The notes: generated by a model from the sequence alone, not told the origin. A stretch of 64,000 nt of DNA from Rhodeus uyekii (GCA_037043235.1 JAWRVZ010000285.1:248001-312000), one strand, 5' to 3'. Counted from the first letter of the stretch, positions 21,362 through 33,513 are shown. Translations and numbers: made by a program.

Positions 21362-24300
21362 TTATAAGTATGTGGAATTACTCTCATCTTCACTCTGATA
21401 TTCGTCCACACAATTATCCTCCAGGATTTTGATGAGAGTTCCCAGTGTGATGTTTGGATCCATTAGAGTCACTAGAGGGACATTCAAACCTCTATCATTG
21501 AAAATATGATTCTGCACAGTCATGGCTAACATTGAGTCAATGCCTAAATCGAAAAGATGTATATCATCATTCAGCTCGTCCATCTCAACACCACTCGTTT
21601 CACTAATCATGAACCTCAGGTAATCACGTGGGGAGGATGATGCCATGGGTTGCTCATGTCCAGACCTATTCACTCCAGCTTTAATCATGGTTTCCTGTGC
21701 TATTTTGAACAATCGCACGTTTAGTGATTTGTTCTGACTGAGAATGTTATTCGAGGTGTTTTTAAAATTGAACCTGCATACAACCTGTTGAGGTTTGTTG
21801 ATCAAAAGGCATTGCTCAAGACTTTCATGGATTTCTGGTTTCTCCAAAAGCATGATTCCCTTTGCCTCCAGAAACCTCTGGAAATGGACTTTGTTCAACA
21901 GAAGACCAAGATTCAAAGCCCCCCAATTGATAGACTGTCCAGAAAGCCCAATGTTTCTGCGGTACTGACAGAAAGTATCCATGAACGTATTAGCTGCCGC
22001 ATAATTGGTTTGTGAGGGATTTCCAATGAAGGCAGAGATAGAGGAATAGCACACAAAGTAATCCAGATTGCATTGTATGGTAGCATGGTGAAGGTTAATC
22101 ACTCCATTTACTTTTGGCCTCATAACTTTCTCATAAAGAGATTTGTCGAGGCGTTCAATCAGCCCATCATGCAGGACAACAGCACTGTGAAACACCCCTT
22201 TGATGGGACTGGATGGAAATAGTTTTCCAATATTAACAATTGTCTGGTCCACTTGCTCAGAAACTGAAACATCACACGAAAGAGACTTGATGACAGAACC
22301 CCAATTGCTGCTGACCTGACTGAGCTCTTGTTGCATCTGAGAGTTTGGATTACTCCTAGACAGAATGACAATGTTTCCTCCTCCTTTCTGAGCAATGAAC
22401 TTGACTGTCTCAAAGCCCAACCCTGTTAGACCACCTGTGACTATATATACAGAATCTTTCTTGAATAAACTGAGTTTGGGCATCACAGGAATGTCAGACA
22501 GCTGATTTTTAGCTTCACTATTCAAGACTATAATGGGTAGGATCTGGCATGTGAAGTACGATTCAGATTCTTTTATAGACAACAAATCAATGTCTTGAGA
22601 TTTCACTCTCTGAATGGCTGTTGTGTCCAAAGACAAGGACATTCTGTCCAAATGCATGGATTTAAGCCAACAATATATTTGTGGCATCTTTTTCTGCAGA
22701 GACCATTTCTGCATAAGATGGGAACTGAAGAGAAAATGAAAGTGAACTTCATCATTTGCACCTCTGAATGTTGTCGTTTTGAATTCTGTCTGGGTGTCGT
22801 GGACAAATACAATGTCTTTAATGCCTTTTACGCTGCTAGCCATTTCAGCAGTTTTGTGATTATAAGGAGGTAGAAGAACAGCTCCTACGACCTCACTAAA
22901 ATCACAAGACAGCTGATCAGCCTGCATGCTGACTCTGACGTTCCAACCAGATCTGTTTGCAATAGCAGTTAAGACATTCATCAGAGCTGAGTCAGGGACA
23001 GTGGAGAAAATGCCCAGTTTCCGTTGTTGCTTAGACTTGGGTAAAGCCTCATGCAATATCTCCCAAGCCAATACCAGATAAGAGACACAAGGGATTTCAT
23101 TCAGGAATGAAAGCCTTTTTGCTTTGCAGCAAACAGCTGCCGGAAGAACTACTTTAGACGTAGCAGCCACAGGGTAACAAGACACAACAGGATCACCGAT
23201 TTTAAATTTTCTGACATCTTTACCCACAGCTGTGACAGTACCACTGAAGTCAAGGGCTAAGAGCTTATGGTTTCCAGTTGTGTGCTTATTCCAATACAAC
23301 GTCTGACCATAATTCAGGTCAGAAATGCTGACTGGAAAATAGTCAGATGAATGAACACAGATTTTACTGAGGTGAAGCTCAATATTTTTTCCTTCATTCA
23401 GTTCAATGGACTTATCCATTTCAGTTGCTGACAGATTTGTCATTTTATATGGGTCAGATGTTTGCAAGCTGAAGACTTCATCATGCAGCATGTGGACATT
23501 TCTTGAAGAGATTGCTGATGTTGGCAAAGGTGTATGGGTGATTTCAGGTATGAGAATATTGCCCTCCTTCACTACTATCTCTGGATATTTGTGACAAGGG
23601 TAAGATCTGAGGACCTGAACCAAAGATTTGATGTCTTCAAAAGTGCCAGAGCCCATGTCGATCCGCTGGAAGGAAAGTTCTGGCAACTCAGCAGCACACG
23701 CTCTTGTCATACCTGACAACACAAACCCAGGATTTATGTAGTCCACCAAGCTATCAGATGACCTATATGTTATTACTCTGATATCACCTGGGAAATTAAC
23801 TGCCTTGAGATATCCGACAAGTTTTCGGAAAATCTCACAACACCCCGCCATGCTGTCCAAGACCTTCTCTGATGTGAGAGAGGTTAGGTTTGCATCACTC
23901 CACATGAACAAAATTTCCTGGAAGTTTTTATTTACACTTCCAATGTTCATGTTTGACAAAAGACGTTCAAGTCCACATTCTAACAGTATGTTACTGTTTG
24001 AAGAAGATACATATCTAGATGTTGAGGCCAAGTACTGTTGCAAAGCCTTAGAAATTCCTGCCTGATCAGAAAAGACCAGTGCCTTAATTGGTGTATCAAG
24101 CGTGGCAACTTCAGAGATGACAGTGAAATCATTATGAAAGAAATACTCTTCGACTACATGGAAACGACTTCCTAGCATTCTGATCTTCACATGCCTGAGT
24201 TCAACCAATACTCTACCCTGTTTGTCGGCAAAGCAGCCACAAATGTCAAAATCATCTTCTCCCACGTGTACCGCTTTCAAATATACAACCATCTCCTCTT

Positions 24301-26914
24301 GCAATGGTTCACATACAGTCAGGCTACCTATTTGTGCAGGAAATTGGGGTCTTGCTGATAGGTCATGCCCTACAGTTACAGGAGCAAGTTGCATGATATA
24401 ATCCAAGACCACAGGGTGAATGTGATAGTCATGTAATTGAGGCAATAATTCCTCTGGAACCTGCACAACAGACATAACCTCTCTAAATTCTTCCCCACAA
24501 TAAATTTCTCCCTTATTTCTGAAGACAGACCCATACTCAAACCCTGTTTCCCTTAGATGCTTGTAGAGTTCTTCACTAGTCATGTGCAACGTGCATCTTT
24601 TGGAAATCGAGTCTAATGAAATGAACTGCTCTTCAGGCATTCTGCCTGGTTGTACTTCTACTGTGCCAAATGCATAGACTGCAGATGTAGACTGTATTTT
24701 GAAATTGCATTTGTTATCTACAAAATGGTCTGGTGGGTCAAGCTGTACTTTCATTTCTGGGGCATTCTTGGTGAAAATGAATGGACTCTGGAAAGTTATG
24801 CTGAGCTGCAGAGAACTGAGTGGGACCTTAGGTTTTGCATGTACCATGAAACTTGCTAAACTCAAATCTGCATAAAATGCTCCTGGAATGATGGCAACCC
24901 CATTGTGCTTGTGGTCCTGCAGGAAGGCCACTGATTCAGAGGCTAAGTCACAGCTGAACACTGAACTGTCTGTACCAATTTGTGTAACTACAGGATGGTT
25001 GCCGGTGGGACCAACTATTTGCGAATGTGAAGCAAAGACATCTCTTTTCACGTCATCAAACTGGTATCGTGGGTAGGGAATTGGTTCAGTCTCAAAACCT
25101 TTGTAGAGCATTTCCCAGTCCACCTTGATGCCAAGCTCAAACAGTTTGGAAACCACAGCAAGCATTGTCTCATGGTCTTTATCAGGCTGCACTGAGGGAA
25201 GCACAGTGAAGTCTTGTCCCAGAGTCTCAGTGATATACCTCTGCAAAGCTCTTTTTGGACCAATTTCAACAAATATCACATTCCTTTTGTTTTTAACTGC
25301 AGACTTCACGGCTTGTTCAAATTCAACTGGCTCTCTGATATTCCTTGCCCAATATTCACCAGTAACAAAATCAGAGGAACACAAACTTCCACCTGTCACT
25401 GTTGAGAACAATTCGGTCTCTAAATCATGCACCTGCAAGCAGCCTATACTCTCTTTCACTCTGGATACAATGGGATCCATCATGTGACTGTGGTATGCTG
25501 TAGGTACATCCAAAATGCGAAGGAACAGATCTTTTGCGCTGCCTAACTTGCTCAAATTCTGATGCAACTTGTCAATGTCATCTGCATCTCCTGAGAGGGT
25601 GCATGACTGTGGGCTGTTATAAGCAGCCAGACAAACCCTTCCTGAATAAGATGGAAGCATTTTTAAGATTTCAGAAACGGCTATATTACTGACAGCCAGC
25701 ATCTTCCCTCCTATCACAGTACTTTGCAAAGAACTGCGATAGTGAATGACTTTTACGGCATCCTCCAATGACAACAAACCAGAGCAATGAGCTGCAGCGA
25801 CCTCTCCAATTGAATGCCCCAAAACAGCATCAGGACTGATGCCCCAGTGTTTCAGAAGTTTGACAACTGCTACTTGAACAGCAAACAGAAGAGGCTGGAT
25901 AATTTTTGGATCAGAAAATTCATTCTTTCTTTCAGAATTACTTTCCAGCATCTCTATCAGATTCAAACTTCTGTGGCTTTGTAACAGAGTTTCAATCTTC
26001 ATGATTTCATTTCTGAAAACTAGCTCTTGTTTTAGGAGCTGGTTGCACATGCCATGATATGTAACACCATTGCCACAAAACACAAAAATTAGCTTATAGT
26101 CGGTTTTTGATGGTACAAGCTTTTTCCCTGCTGCAGTGGTAAGTGTCTTTTGCAGATCGGTCAGTGATGTTGTTTGGAATACTTTCCTGTACTTGTGTTT
26201 CACGTGGCTTCTTTTACATGCAGATGTGTACAGTAAGGAATTTAGATCTGATATCTTCCCACCATCTATCTGTTTTGCAGTATCTTCCATTATATTTTTC
26301 AAGGATTTTTCTGAGGCTGCAGAGACTACAAAATACTGTGGGGATTTGCTCAGTTGAGTTTTCGTTTTTTTTGACTGCACATACTGCCTGACAATTGCAT
26401 GTGCATTTGTTCCACCAAAACCAAAGTTATTGATTCCTGCACATCTCCCCACTTTGCAACCACTGTTCCATTTTTCTGCTGTGGTGGGGATTTTTATATT
26501 GAGAGATTTGACATCTATGCTGGACTTTTCCATAGAGTAGAATAACGAGGGAACAATGGTTTCATGCTGCATCATCAAAAGAACCTTTATGAGCCCTGCA
26601 ACACCTGCCGCAGATTCTGTGTGTCCAATATTGCTTTTAACAGAACCAATGATTAGTGGTCCTGACTTAGGAGGTCTATCTTTGGCTATGACTTTTGAGA
26701 TGCTACCTGCCTCTATTGGATCTCCAACTGGAGTCCCAGTCCCATGAGCCTCAATGTACTGGACACTCGTCAGATGAGTCTCTGAGTAGATTTTTCTAAG
26801 CAGCTCCTCCTGCTGTACCATGGATGGTTTGGTGATTGGGCTAACAGTGTGACCATCCTGATTTACTGCGGTTCTGCTAACAATGCCCCAAATATGATCT
26901 TGGTCTTCGATAGC
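21362..26914 (-). CDS. pks1-like: type I polyketide synthase, main exon (end of KS, AT, DH, ER-like, KR, ACP)
   Basis: A single 5553-nt exon (acceptor at 26915-26916, TAA at 21362-21364) encodes residues 255-2104. Visible in order: KS histidines EAHGTG (about 311) and NIGHTE (about 352); acyltransferase GHSIGE with Ser about 622 and YHSHMM His about 731; dehydratase HxxxGxxxxP (His about 922, DHKHNGVAIIPGA) and its partner DxxxQ (Asp about 1092, LDYIMQ); a structural region; an enoylreductase-like fold at about 1435-1650 (LLALDFSGTVTAVG...GDPVV); ketoreductase TGGLTGLG (about 1747) with SSIS and NYAAANTF (Tyr about 1892); and acyl carrier protein with phosphopantetheine Ser about 2048 (LGIDSM). 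The usual glycine-rich NADPH loop of the ER is replaced by GIFSTVPDSAL, so that domain is probably inactive. There is no thioesterase. Cytosolic iterative PKS of the animal type; fish pks1 is required for otolith formation in medaka and zebrafish. Confidence 0.93.
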   Translation of the reverse strand, partial: AIEDQDHIWGIVSRTAVNQDGHTVSPITKPSMVQQEELLRKIYSETHLTSVQYIEAHGTGTPVGDPIEAGSISKVIAKDRPPKSGPLIIGSVKSNIGHTESAAGVAGLIKVLLMMQHETIVPSLFYSMEKSSIDVKSLNIKIPTTAEKWNSGCKVGRCAGINNFGFGGTNAHAIVRQYVQSKKTKTQLSKSPQYFVVSAASEKSLKNIMEDTAKQIDGGKISDLNSLLYTSACKRSHVKHKYRKVFQTTSLTDLQKTLTTAAGKKLVPSKTDYKLIFVFCGNGVTYHGMCNQLLKQELVFRNEIMKIETLLQSHRSLNLIEMLESNSERKNEFSDPKIIQPLLFAVQVAVVKLLKHWGISPDAVLGHSIGEVAAAHCSGLLSLEDAVKVIHYRSSLQSTVIGGKMLAVSNIAVSEILKMLPSYSGRVCLAAYNSPQSCTLSGDADDIDKLHQNLSKLGSAKDLFLRILDVPTAYHSHMMDPIVSRVKESIGCLQVHDLETELFSTVTGGSLCSSDFVTGEYWARNIREPVEFEQAVKSAVKNKRNVIFVEIGPKRALQRYITETLGQDFTVLPSVQPDKDHETMLAVVSKLFELGIKVDWEMLYKGFETEPIPYPRYQFDDVKRDVFASHSQIVGPTGNHPVVTQIGTDSSVFSCDLASESVAFLQDHKHNGVAIIPGAFYADLSLASFMVHAKPKVPLSSLQLSITFQSPFIFTKNAPEMKVQLDPPDHFVDNKCNFKIQSTSAVYAFGTVEVQPGRMPEEQFISLDSISKRCTLHMTSEELYKHLRETGFEYGSVFRNKGEIYCGEEFREVMSVVQVPEELLPQLHDYHIHPVVLDYIMQLAPVTVGHDLSARPQFPAQIGSLTVCEPLQEEMVVYLKAVHVGEDDFDICGCFADKQGRVLVELRHVKIRMLGSRFHVVEEYFFHNDFTVISEVATLDTPIKALVFSDQAGISKALQQYLASTSRYVSSSNSNILLECGLERLLSNMNIGSVNKNFQEILFMWSDANLTSLTSEKVLDSMAGCCEIFRKLVGYLKAVNFPGDIRVITYRSSDSLVDYINPGFVLSGMTRACAAELPELSFQRIDMGSGTFEDIKSLVQVLRSYPCHKYPEIVVKEGNILIPEITHTPLPTSAISSRNVHMLHDEVFSLQTSDPYKMTNLSATEMDKSIELNEGKNIELHLSKICVHSSDYFPVSISDLNYGQTLYWNKHTTGNHKLLALDFSGTVTAVGKDVRKFKIGDPVVSCYPVAATSKVVLPAAVCCKAKRLSFLNEIPCVSYLVLAWEILHEALPKSKQQRKLGIFSTVPDSALMNVLTAIANRSGWNVRVSMQADQLSCDFSEVVGAVLLPPYNHKTAEMASSVKGIKDIVFVHDTQTEFKTTTFRGANDEVHFHFLFSSHLMQKWSLQKKMPQIYCWLKSMHLDRMSLSLDTTAIQRVKSQDIDLLSIKESESYFTCQILPIIVLNSEAKNQLSDIPVMPKLSLFKKDSVYIVTGGLTGLGFETVKFIAQKGGGNIVILSRSNPNSQMQQELSQVSSNWGSVIKSLSCDVSVSEQVDQTIVNIGKLFPSSPIKGVFHSAVVLHDGLIERLDKSLYEKVMRPKVNGVINLHHATIQCNLDYFVCYSSISAFIGNPSQTNYAAANTFMDTFCQYRRNIGLSGQSINWGALNLGLLLNKVHFQRFLEAKGIMLLEKPEIHESLEQCLLINKPQQVVCRFNFKNTSNNILSQNKSLNVRLFKIAQETMIKAGVNRSGHEQPMASSSPRDYLRFMISETSGVEMDELNDDIHLFDLGIDSMLAMTVQNHIFNDRGLNVPLVTLMDPNITLGTLIKILEDNCVDEYQSEDESNSTYL

Positions 26915-27007
26915 CTGTCAAAATTAAATATGTTTGTTGATTTTAGTCAATTTGAATTTAGTTGATTTGAAGATACATATTTATATAAAACAATCTTTTT
27001 GATTTAC

Positions 27008-30000
27008 TTTTTTCAGAGGCTTTAGGAGAACAACCCCGCAGCCTTCACCTCTGCCATATCCATCTGCTTTGCTGCTGAAAGGTTTACTGGTGCCATCAGA
27101 GGAGATCATTTTTGCCTTGGAAAGAGCTACAAAAGTCAGTGGCTCCAAAATACAGCTCACACCCCCACACACGGCCATTTCACAGTCTCCTGTTGAGTGA
27201 AACACAAACAACCACACATTACAGATGTTATAGATTTTCTTACATCATCATTCTCTATTTTTACTGAGTTCTACACCAGATCAGAGCATAAATAACTATA
27301 GTATATATGTTTTTGGATAGTGTTCAATTAACTGCCTCTGCGACTTATCCATCCCAGTGAATTCCCTGATTCCACCCATTGCTCTGGCCCTTCCTCCTCT
27401 GCTGGTCTCCCTCAGCCGTGTGAACTCCTTGGTCTTCCTCCACCTGGATCTGTATGGTCCTCAGATTCGTAGCCTCAGCTTAGGCTGACCACCTCCATCT
27501 CAGTACTATGAGCCCATAACACAGCCTGGGCCCGACAACCCTTTGGTTCCACTGTGGTCCATTTTCACAGCCTGACAATCCTCTGGTTCCACGATGGACT
27601 TGTGATGCACTTCAAACCCATTGGGTTCGCTGGGGTTCTGCATTCCTCCAGCTCCACCAGTCATCCAATCCACTGTTTCCGATGTAGGCTTCTCTTCTGC
27701 TACTTTCTCCCAGTTCTGACATGGATATCCACAATCTCCTCTGCTGGGTCCACCGTAGTCTCTTCTTTTGCTAGTTCCTTCATGTTAAGTGTAAGTCCTT
27801 CACGTTAGTTTAGTTAATCATCCAGTGTATGAATACTCCCTAGTTTATTCTGTTCAATGTAAGTTATTGTCTTTTACTGTTGTGTTTGATTTGTTTGCCC
27901 ATGGTTGATTACACTGCTTTTGCTTCTATGGAATTATCATCTTTTAATAAAGACTGAGGCTCTTTCTCTACTTTCTGAGCAACCGAATTTTGTTTTGCAC
28001 AGATCTTGTTTGCTTGAGCAACAAAAGGTGTCTTTATATTATTTATATTTAGGGACGCACAATTTGATTTCATTTTATTCTCCTGTAACCCACACACACA
28101 ACTATATTGCCGCCTGCACTGCACTTTATTGCTTCAGGTCCCACATAAGGCCAACCACTTGTCTAGAGCTTAATTTAAGTACTCAAACAATTATACAATT
28201 GTCTAGCACACAGCGTGTTGTACTAATCATAGTTTAGGCATCTGCTATCCACTGAAGCCAAATAAGCAGTAACTTGGGCCAGGCCCCTGATGAGTATATC
28301 TCTTTAAAATTGAAAAATAATTGAAAATTAGAAAAGTTTACCCCAAGTTTGACATATTTAGAAGGCTACCTTGTTTTATGGCTTGACAAGCGAAGTGAAG
28401 AGCAACAAGTGATGAGGAGCAGGCACAGTCGATAGACACTGAAGGGCCAGTGAAGTTGAATATATATGAGATCCGGTTGGCAGCTATGCTCATAGCGACA
28501 CCAGTACCAACTGTGTGGTCGATGTGTTTTGGATTAATCTTCACAGTAGCCAACTCAAAGTCTCTGTTCATTAGGCCTGAAAAAACAAACAAATATAAAA
28601 CATGTTAGACAGTCTTGTGGTGAGGAATTCCTATCAATATTACTATGAAACAGGGGCGTAGCCAGATTTTTTTTTTTTTTTGAGGGGGGCCCAGCTTAAA
28701 ATGAGGGGGCCAAACTGCGCGTGATTGTTGACTTTGGGGGTGCGTTGCGATCGTCTTGTGCGGCGGGTGATATGTGCTTTCACTTTCGTTTTTACAGTCG
28801 CCATGTTAACCAATTGAAAATCTGAGGGGGCCGGAAATTTAAATGAGGGGGCCCAGGCCCACCCAGGCCCTCACTGTAGACTTCTTGATGTTGCAGAACA
28901 TAAAAAGGTATCTGCGTCATTTAATCCCCAGTTTCAAATTGACTGAAGGAAGACATACAGGCATCCCTGATATATGTCAACACAACACTGTGTCTTGTTC
29001 TCTTAATAGCCATAGTGACCAAATGCCTGCTTAACCAAGCAAGCACAGGCTTAGTGAGCAAAAACGAGACCCAAAAAGGACCAGATTCTGGGGTTAAATC
29101 TCAGTTAAGAGAGGTTACCAAAGCAACACAGTGTGGAGACTCCTTGAGCCTGAACTTTTTGGTAATCATGCAGACATAGCCTCGGCAGTGCCTGGCACTA
29201 TAACGTCCAGCCTTAATGTGCGTGGAATACATGCCAAAAAGTCTTAGGCTGTTGCACCCCATCCTGCAAAAAAGGCTTCCATAATTTCAGCGACAGCAAC
29301 ATGCCTCAATTGTGGGAATGTAGGTTGCAGCTGTAGTCATAGTCTAGTTAGAGAATCAAAGCAGCCACATAAAACCCTATAACCCACAATGGGAGTCAAT
29401 TATGTCGTTATCTGAGATTGCTATGAACGAGAAGTTAATCAAGACAGCAATAGCAACAAACGCAGATAGTAGGACCCTATGTTGAAGCTGGGGTCTAACC
29501 ACATAACTCTCTGGTAACTCTCTCGCTGTGTTTCCAAACCTTTTTCCTGGAGAAGCACAAACACTACACATTTTCAAACTCTTCCTGTTCAAACACACCT
29601 GATTCATCTCATCAGCATGTTAATCGAGACTCCAAGACCAAATATATATGGATCAGCTTAGGGAGACATCCCAAATGTGCACAAAATGTGACTCCAAGAC
29701 TAGGGTTGGGAAACACTAGGGCACACAGAGCCATTCCAGAATAATCTCATATAACGTAGGGCACAATAGTATTCATTGCAAAATCTGATTACAATGTCAA
29801 TGTGTTTCTTGAATGCAATCTAATTTGCTCTGGATAAAAAGCGTCCGCCAAATGCGTAAATGTAGTGAAACATCTGTGAATAGGCAGGTAAACATGTATC
29901 CTCTAAGTTATCATGAGACCAATCTTTTTCAGCACCACCCAGGAGGGGATGAGCCTTACAATCCAGCAGCAACACCTCTCCTTATTAATGGTTCACAAGA

Positions 30001-32894
30001 CAAATGGTGATACAGAATGGCAGAAGTTACACACTTCCACAAGGAGGTATAAACACCCGTTACCACTACTGACAGTAAGGGGGACAACCCCTGTAATCTC
30101 TAGAAGTAGTTTTGGAATCTTTTAAAGCCAGTGGATTTATAAAAGTTCATAAAATGAACTTTTATGTGTGGACACAAACATACATTTTCTTCCATACATT
30201 AAGTATTAACTTACATTAAGAATATTTTAAATATTAAACCTATATTACCCAGAAATACTCCTGTCCTCGTTCCACTGGCCTTTTCCATTGGTATCCCAGC
30301 ATCCTCTAGTGCCCTGTAGGTGCACTGCAGCAAGAGTTTGTGCTGAGGGTCCATGTTGATTGTTTCAGCTTCATTGATGCCAAAGAATTTGTGGTCAAAT
30401 TCATTCAAACTAAACACAATATAATGTAAAGGATATGGTTAATATTTTAGGTATTCAAATATTATAGTTTGTCATCCCAAAATTAATATTCTATGATCCC
30501 CCATTTTAAAGTTGCTCCATAACTATATGTATAGAAGAAAATCCAGCAGGTTGACTGACATAATTAAATTATCATTCCCTGTTATGGGAACTCGCGCTGC
30601 ATCGAAAGGAGCTGGGAACGCCTAACCATGATTGTCTCGTGAAGCACTATCAAACTATCTTGAGATGGTGAATTTGTAGTAACATCAGGATTTGACCTGG
30701 GACAGGTCTCTGGTGCTCCAGGGCCTATCGCAGTTCCCCCTTTTTGAACCTATTAATGTCTGTTCCTCCTCTCTCCAACATCCCAAATCTTAGGAGACCA
30801 CTAACATGGCTCACCCTTTGTACTGAAGGCATTCTGTCCTCTCGTCATGACCAGGAAAGGATCTAATGTGTCCAGTGACTAGATGTTTATGTCCACAAAG
30901 CTGAGGCCCAAGTTCAACAGTTTGTTTGCTTCAGGGCCCTAGAGGGGGATCCAGCAACTTACAAACCATGAGCAAGTGGTCAATTGAGGCTCTCTCTTGC
31001 CCTGAAGCCAGCCGAACTGCTTCCCCCAGTGATCAGAGCCCACTCTACTAGGAACGTGGCTGGAGGAGTATAGTTAGGAGTATAGTGCACTTATAGCAGG
31101 ATTATCTCTTGCAGAAGTTTGCGATGCGGCTGGCTTGTCCTCTCTGCATACTTTTATTAGGTTCTACCAGTTAGACCAAGCCATATGTGAGTCTTTTGAT
31201 GGCTTGGGCTTAACCTTGGAGTTTAGAAAAGATATAAATGTTGACCAGCCCTCCCCTTCTTTGTCACACTCTGCAGGGCAGCTTCGGATGTCTGTATGAC
31301 TGTTGACCTTTTCTTGCAAGAAAATAATGACAATTAATTTTTAAATGACAATTGGGATATTTGTCTCTTATTCAGAACTGATAAAAGATTTTGCCACCAC
31401 AGTTGTATTTTTTTTTTAAAGACGACGGACGACAGGACTGTTGGTCGATCGCTCTTCACCCCATGACGACAAGACCCTCGTCACTGTGGTGGGGTTGGAA
31501 TTCTTGTTCCCAGCGCGTTTCAACACCGCGTGAGTTCCCTTGACAGGGAATGTCTCAGGTTACGCATGCAACCCTAGTTCCCGCCACAGCTACTGCATGC
31601 CTGTTGGCGTCTTGAGACACTTTTCAAGCTTCTGCTTCCAGTTCACCTTTATACTTCTGGTTCATGACGTCATCTTCCGCAACGTGCATTCACACTTGAT
31701 AGTTTGAAAGTGCTTCACGAGACAATCGCGTTCCCAACACATTTCAACGCAGCGCGAGTTTCCTTGAAAGGGACCTAGGGTTACATACGTAACAAGAGAA
31801 GTTTTTAGTTTTAAATGAACTATACGTTAATGATTGATTAGTCTGTATACATAACTTTTAAAACAATGCCTCAAACAAAACTTGAATGTCATTCAAAAGG
31901 AGTTTTCACACATGCAGCCTTTCCAGAAAATTACTGATGAATTCCTGTTTAGGGATCACTGAAAATACCAGTAAATCAGGTATGACAGTTTTTCAGTATG
32001 AGAAGTTGTAACAAATTATTCTTATGATGCTATGTGAAGAAAGCATAAAATTAGCAGTATGAGCACATATGAAGCCAGGATATGCTGACCTAACAAGTCT
32101 TCATTGAGCCAATCATAAAGGACCAATGGAGATGATGTGATTACTCTAAAATCATATTAGATGGTTGGCTTTTGATTACTTGAGATCCTGCCTTTTTCAT
32201 TTCTGTGGCTGCAGTTGGATACTATTATGCAGCATATTGCATAAAAAATATGCAAGTAAGAAAAAGATGTTCAAATACAGCAAAATATCAAAGGCAGCTG
32301 CTTGTGTGCATGGAAGATAAGCAGAAACATGCAACCAGGCCCCAAAAAAAAGTTTCAATAAGTGGGCCTGAGATTATATAGAAATCTGTAATTTATTATG
32401 TTTGTTTTTTCACTAGCAAAATAAAACAAACAAATCAAACAACAAAAAAACATACCAAAAAACTTTCCTTCTGAAAAAATATAATTAAAAATTAAAGGAG
32501 CACAGACCTTTAATAAAAAAAGTAACACAAAATATAAATTATTTATTTTACAAGAGCCATTACATGGCTATAGTCTTACCCATGGATGAGTGCTGCCTTC
32601 GGTGTGTGTGTTTTCCCTGCTTTACTCTCATCTGGATCATACCATTGTGAGAGCTTAAACCTTTCATTTGGTATCTCAACTGCACAATTCTCTCCATGAA
32701 GGAGGACTCGCCAGAAGTTTTCAAGTCCCTCACCTAAAATATATGAGCACATACAATGTTCACAAGAACATGAGGCTATACTAGACCAAAAACATTACAT
32801 GAAATACTATAAAATGCTGTATGTGTTAACAATTACCTCCAGGAAAATGGCAACCAATGCCAACAACAGCAATTTCTGCGTCAGCATCCATCAT
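27008..32894 (-). CDS. pks1-like: type I polyketide synthase, 5' coding exons (ketosynthase)
   Basis: Five exons upstream of the main exon join in phase: 32837-32894 (ATG at 32894, MMDADAEIAVVGIGCHFPGG), 32580-32733 (GLENFWRVLLHGENC...), 30249-30409 (LNEFDHKFFGI..EA...MDPQ), 28370-28576 (active-site exon, DCACSSSLVALH, Cys about 177) and 27008-27189 (ILEPLTF...GYGRGEGCGVVLLK). All have GT/AG borders. Together with the main exon they give 6315 nt, 2104 residues and no internal stop. Each exon keeps the canonical KS signatures (MDPQ, ACSSS, GYGRGEG), so the condensing domain should be active. The ATG chosen is the first of two consecutive ATGs and is preceded by a splice acceptor in a non-coding segment. 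Introns hold transposon debris listed separately. Confidence 0.9.
27190..28369. other. PKS intron with LTR-like repeat
   Basis: Contains a pyrimidine/CCA-rich stretch (27340-27780), then a tail with TTTAATAAAGACTGAGG (27943-27960). This resembles the coding end and LTR of a retroelement, but no protein motif survives. No exon was seen. Confidence 0.35.
28650..28875. mobile_element. hAT-like MITE fragment in PKS intron
   Basis: Begins ACAGGGGCGTAGCCAG, the terminal phrase of a common fish non-autonomous element, followed by a T run and repeated TGAGGGGG(C)CC motifs. The opposite terminus is not clearly present. Truncated copy. Confidence 0.5.
29040..30135. repeat. interspersed repeat fragments in PKS intron
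   Basis: Holds fish repeat tails such as CCTGTTCAAACACACCTGATTC (29581-29602) and CTCTGGATAAAAAGCGTCCG (29829-29849, the frequent GGATAAAAGCGTCTGCTAAATG tail). No gene was recognised. Boundaries were not determined. Confidence 0.4.
30577..31790 (+). mobile_element. DIRS-type element relic in PKS intron
   Basis: Inverted termini TTCCCTGTTATGGGAACTCG (left) and GCGAGTTTCCTTGAAAGGGA (right), with matching subterminal GATTGTCTCGTGAAGCAC and its complement. An internal junction-like segment (31497-31580) repeats terminal sequence. Between them, on the plus strand at 31088-31200, is a decayed tyrosine-recombinase C-terminus (LSLAEVCDAAG...HTFIRFY) that keeps the nucleophile motif. Related in layout to the element at 12612-14466 but divergent. 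Confidence 0.6.
31791..32579. other. PKS intron remainder
   Basis: AT-rich intronic sequence with no recognisable exon or transposon motif. Confidence 0.5.
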
Positions 32895-33513
32895 GTTTTA
32901 TACGTTATGTGAGCTGATACATTTTATTTGATGATCTATAAAACAGACAACTAAAGTAAACTTTGATCAATTTAATTGACTGTATTAAAACATACATAAA
33001 ACAACAAAAATGTGTTGTAAAGAATGACTGACCATATTTTTTAAGAACTTAAGTTGTTTATTTCATATTTTCTGCAGAAAAACTTCCATTGTATGGAATC
33101 ACAAAGATGGATTATGTTTCTAGAAATCTCTGGTGGTGTCTCACAAAATAAAGTCTATACATGAGGGGGGGAGAGTATTTTACTTAAAATTCCCTAAACT
33201 AAATGATTTCTCGTCCTTTTTTAACACATATTCAAAATTAACTTTCAATTGCTCTGACTGAAGGCTTCTAATATAAACTTGTAGATTATATGAACTATTT
33301 AATTATATTGCAATTATATGAACTATTATGATACTTTTATGCAACGCAAAATGCTCAAATGTAAAGCGTACACTGCTCTGCATCCCTACAGAATTAAATA
33401 GGATTTTCTGTGATGAATTCATGAATTTATAAATCAAGGTTTAGAAAGCTATTGACAAGGTAACAATACAAAGCAAATAAAATGAAACTTTAAATATTAA
33501 AATGTAAACTTAC

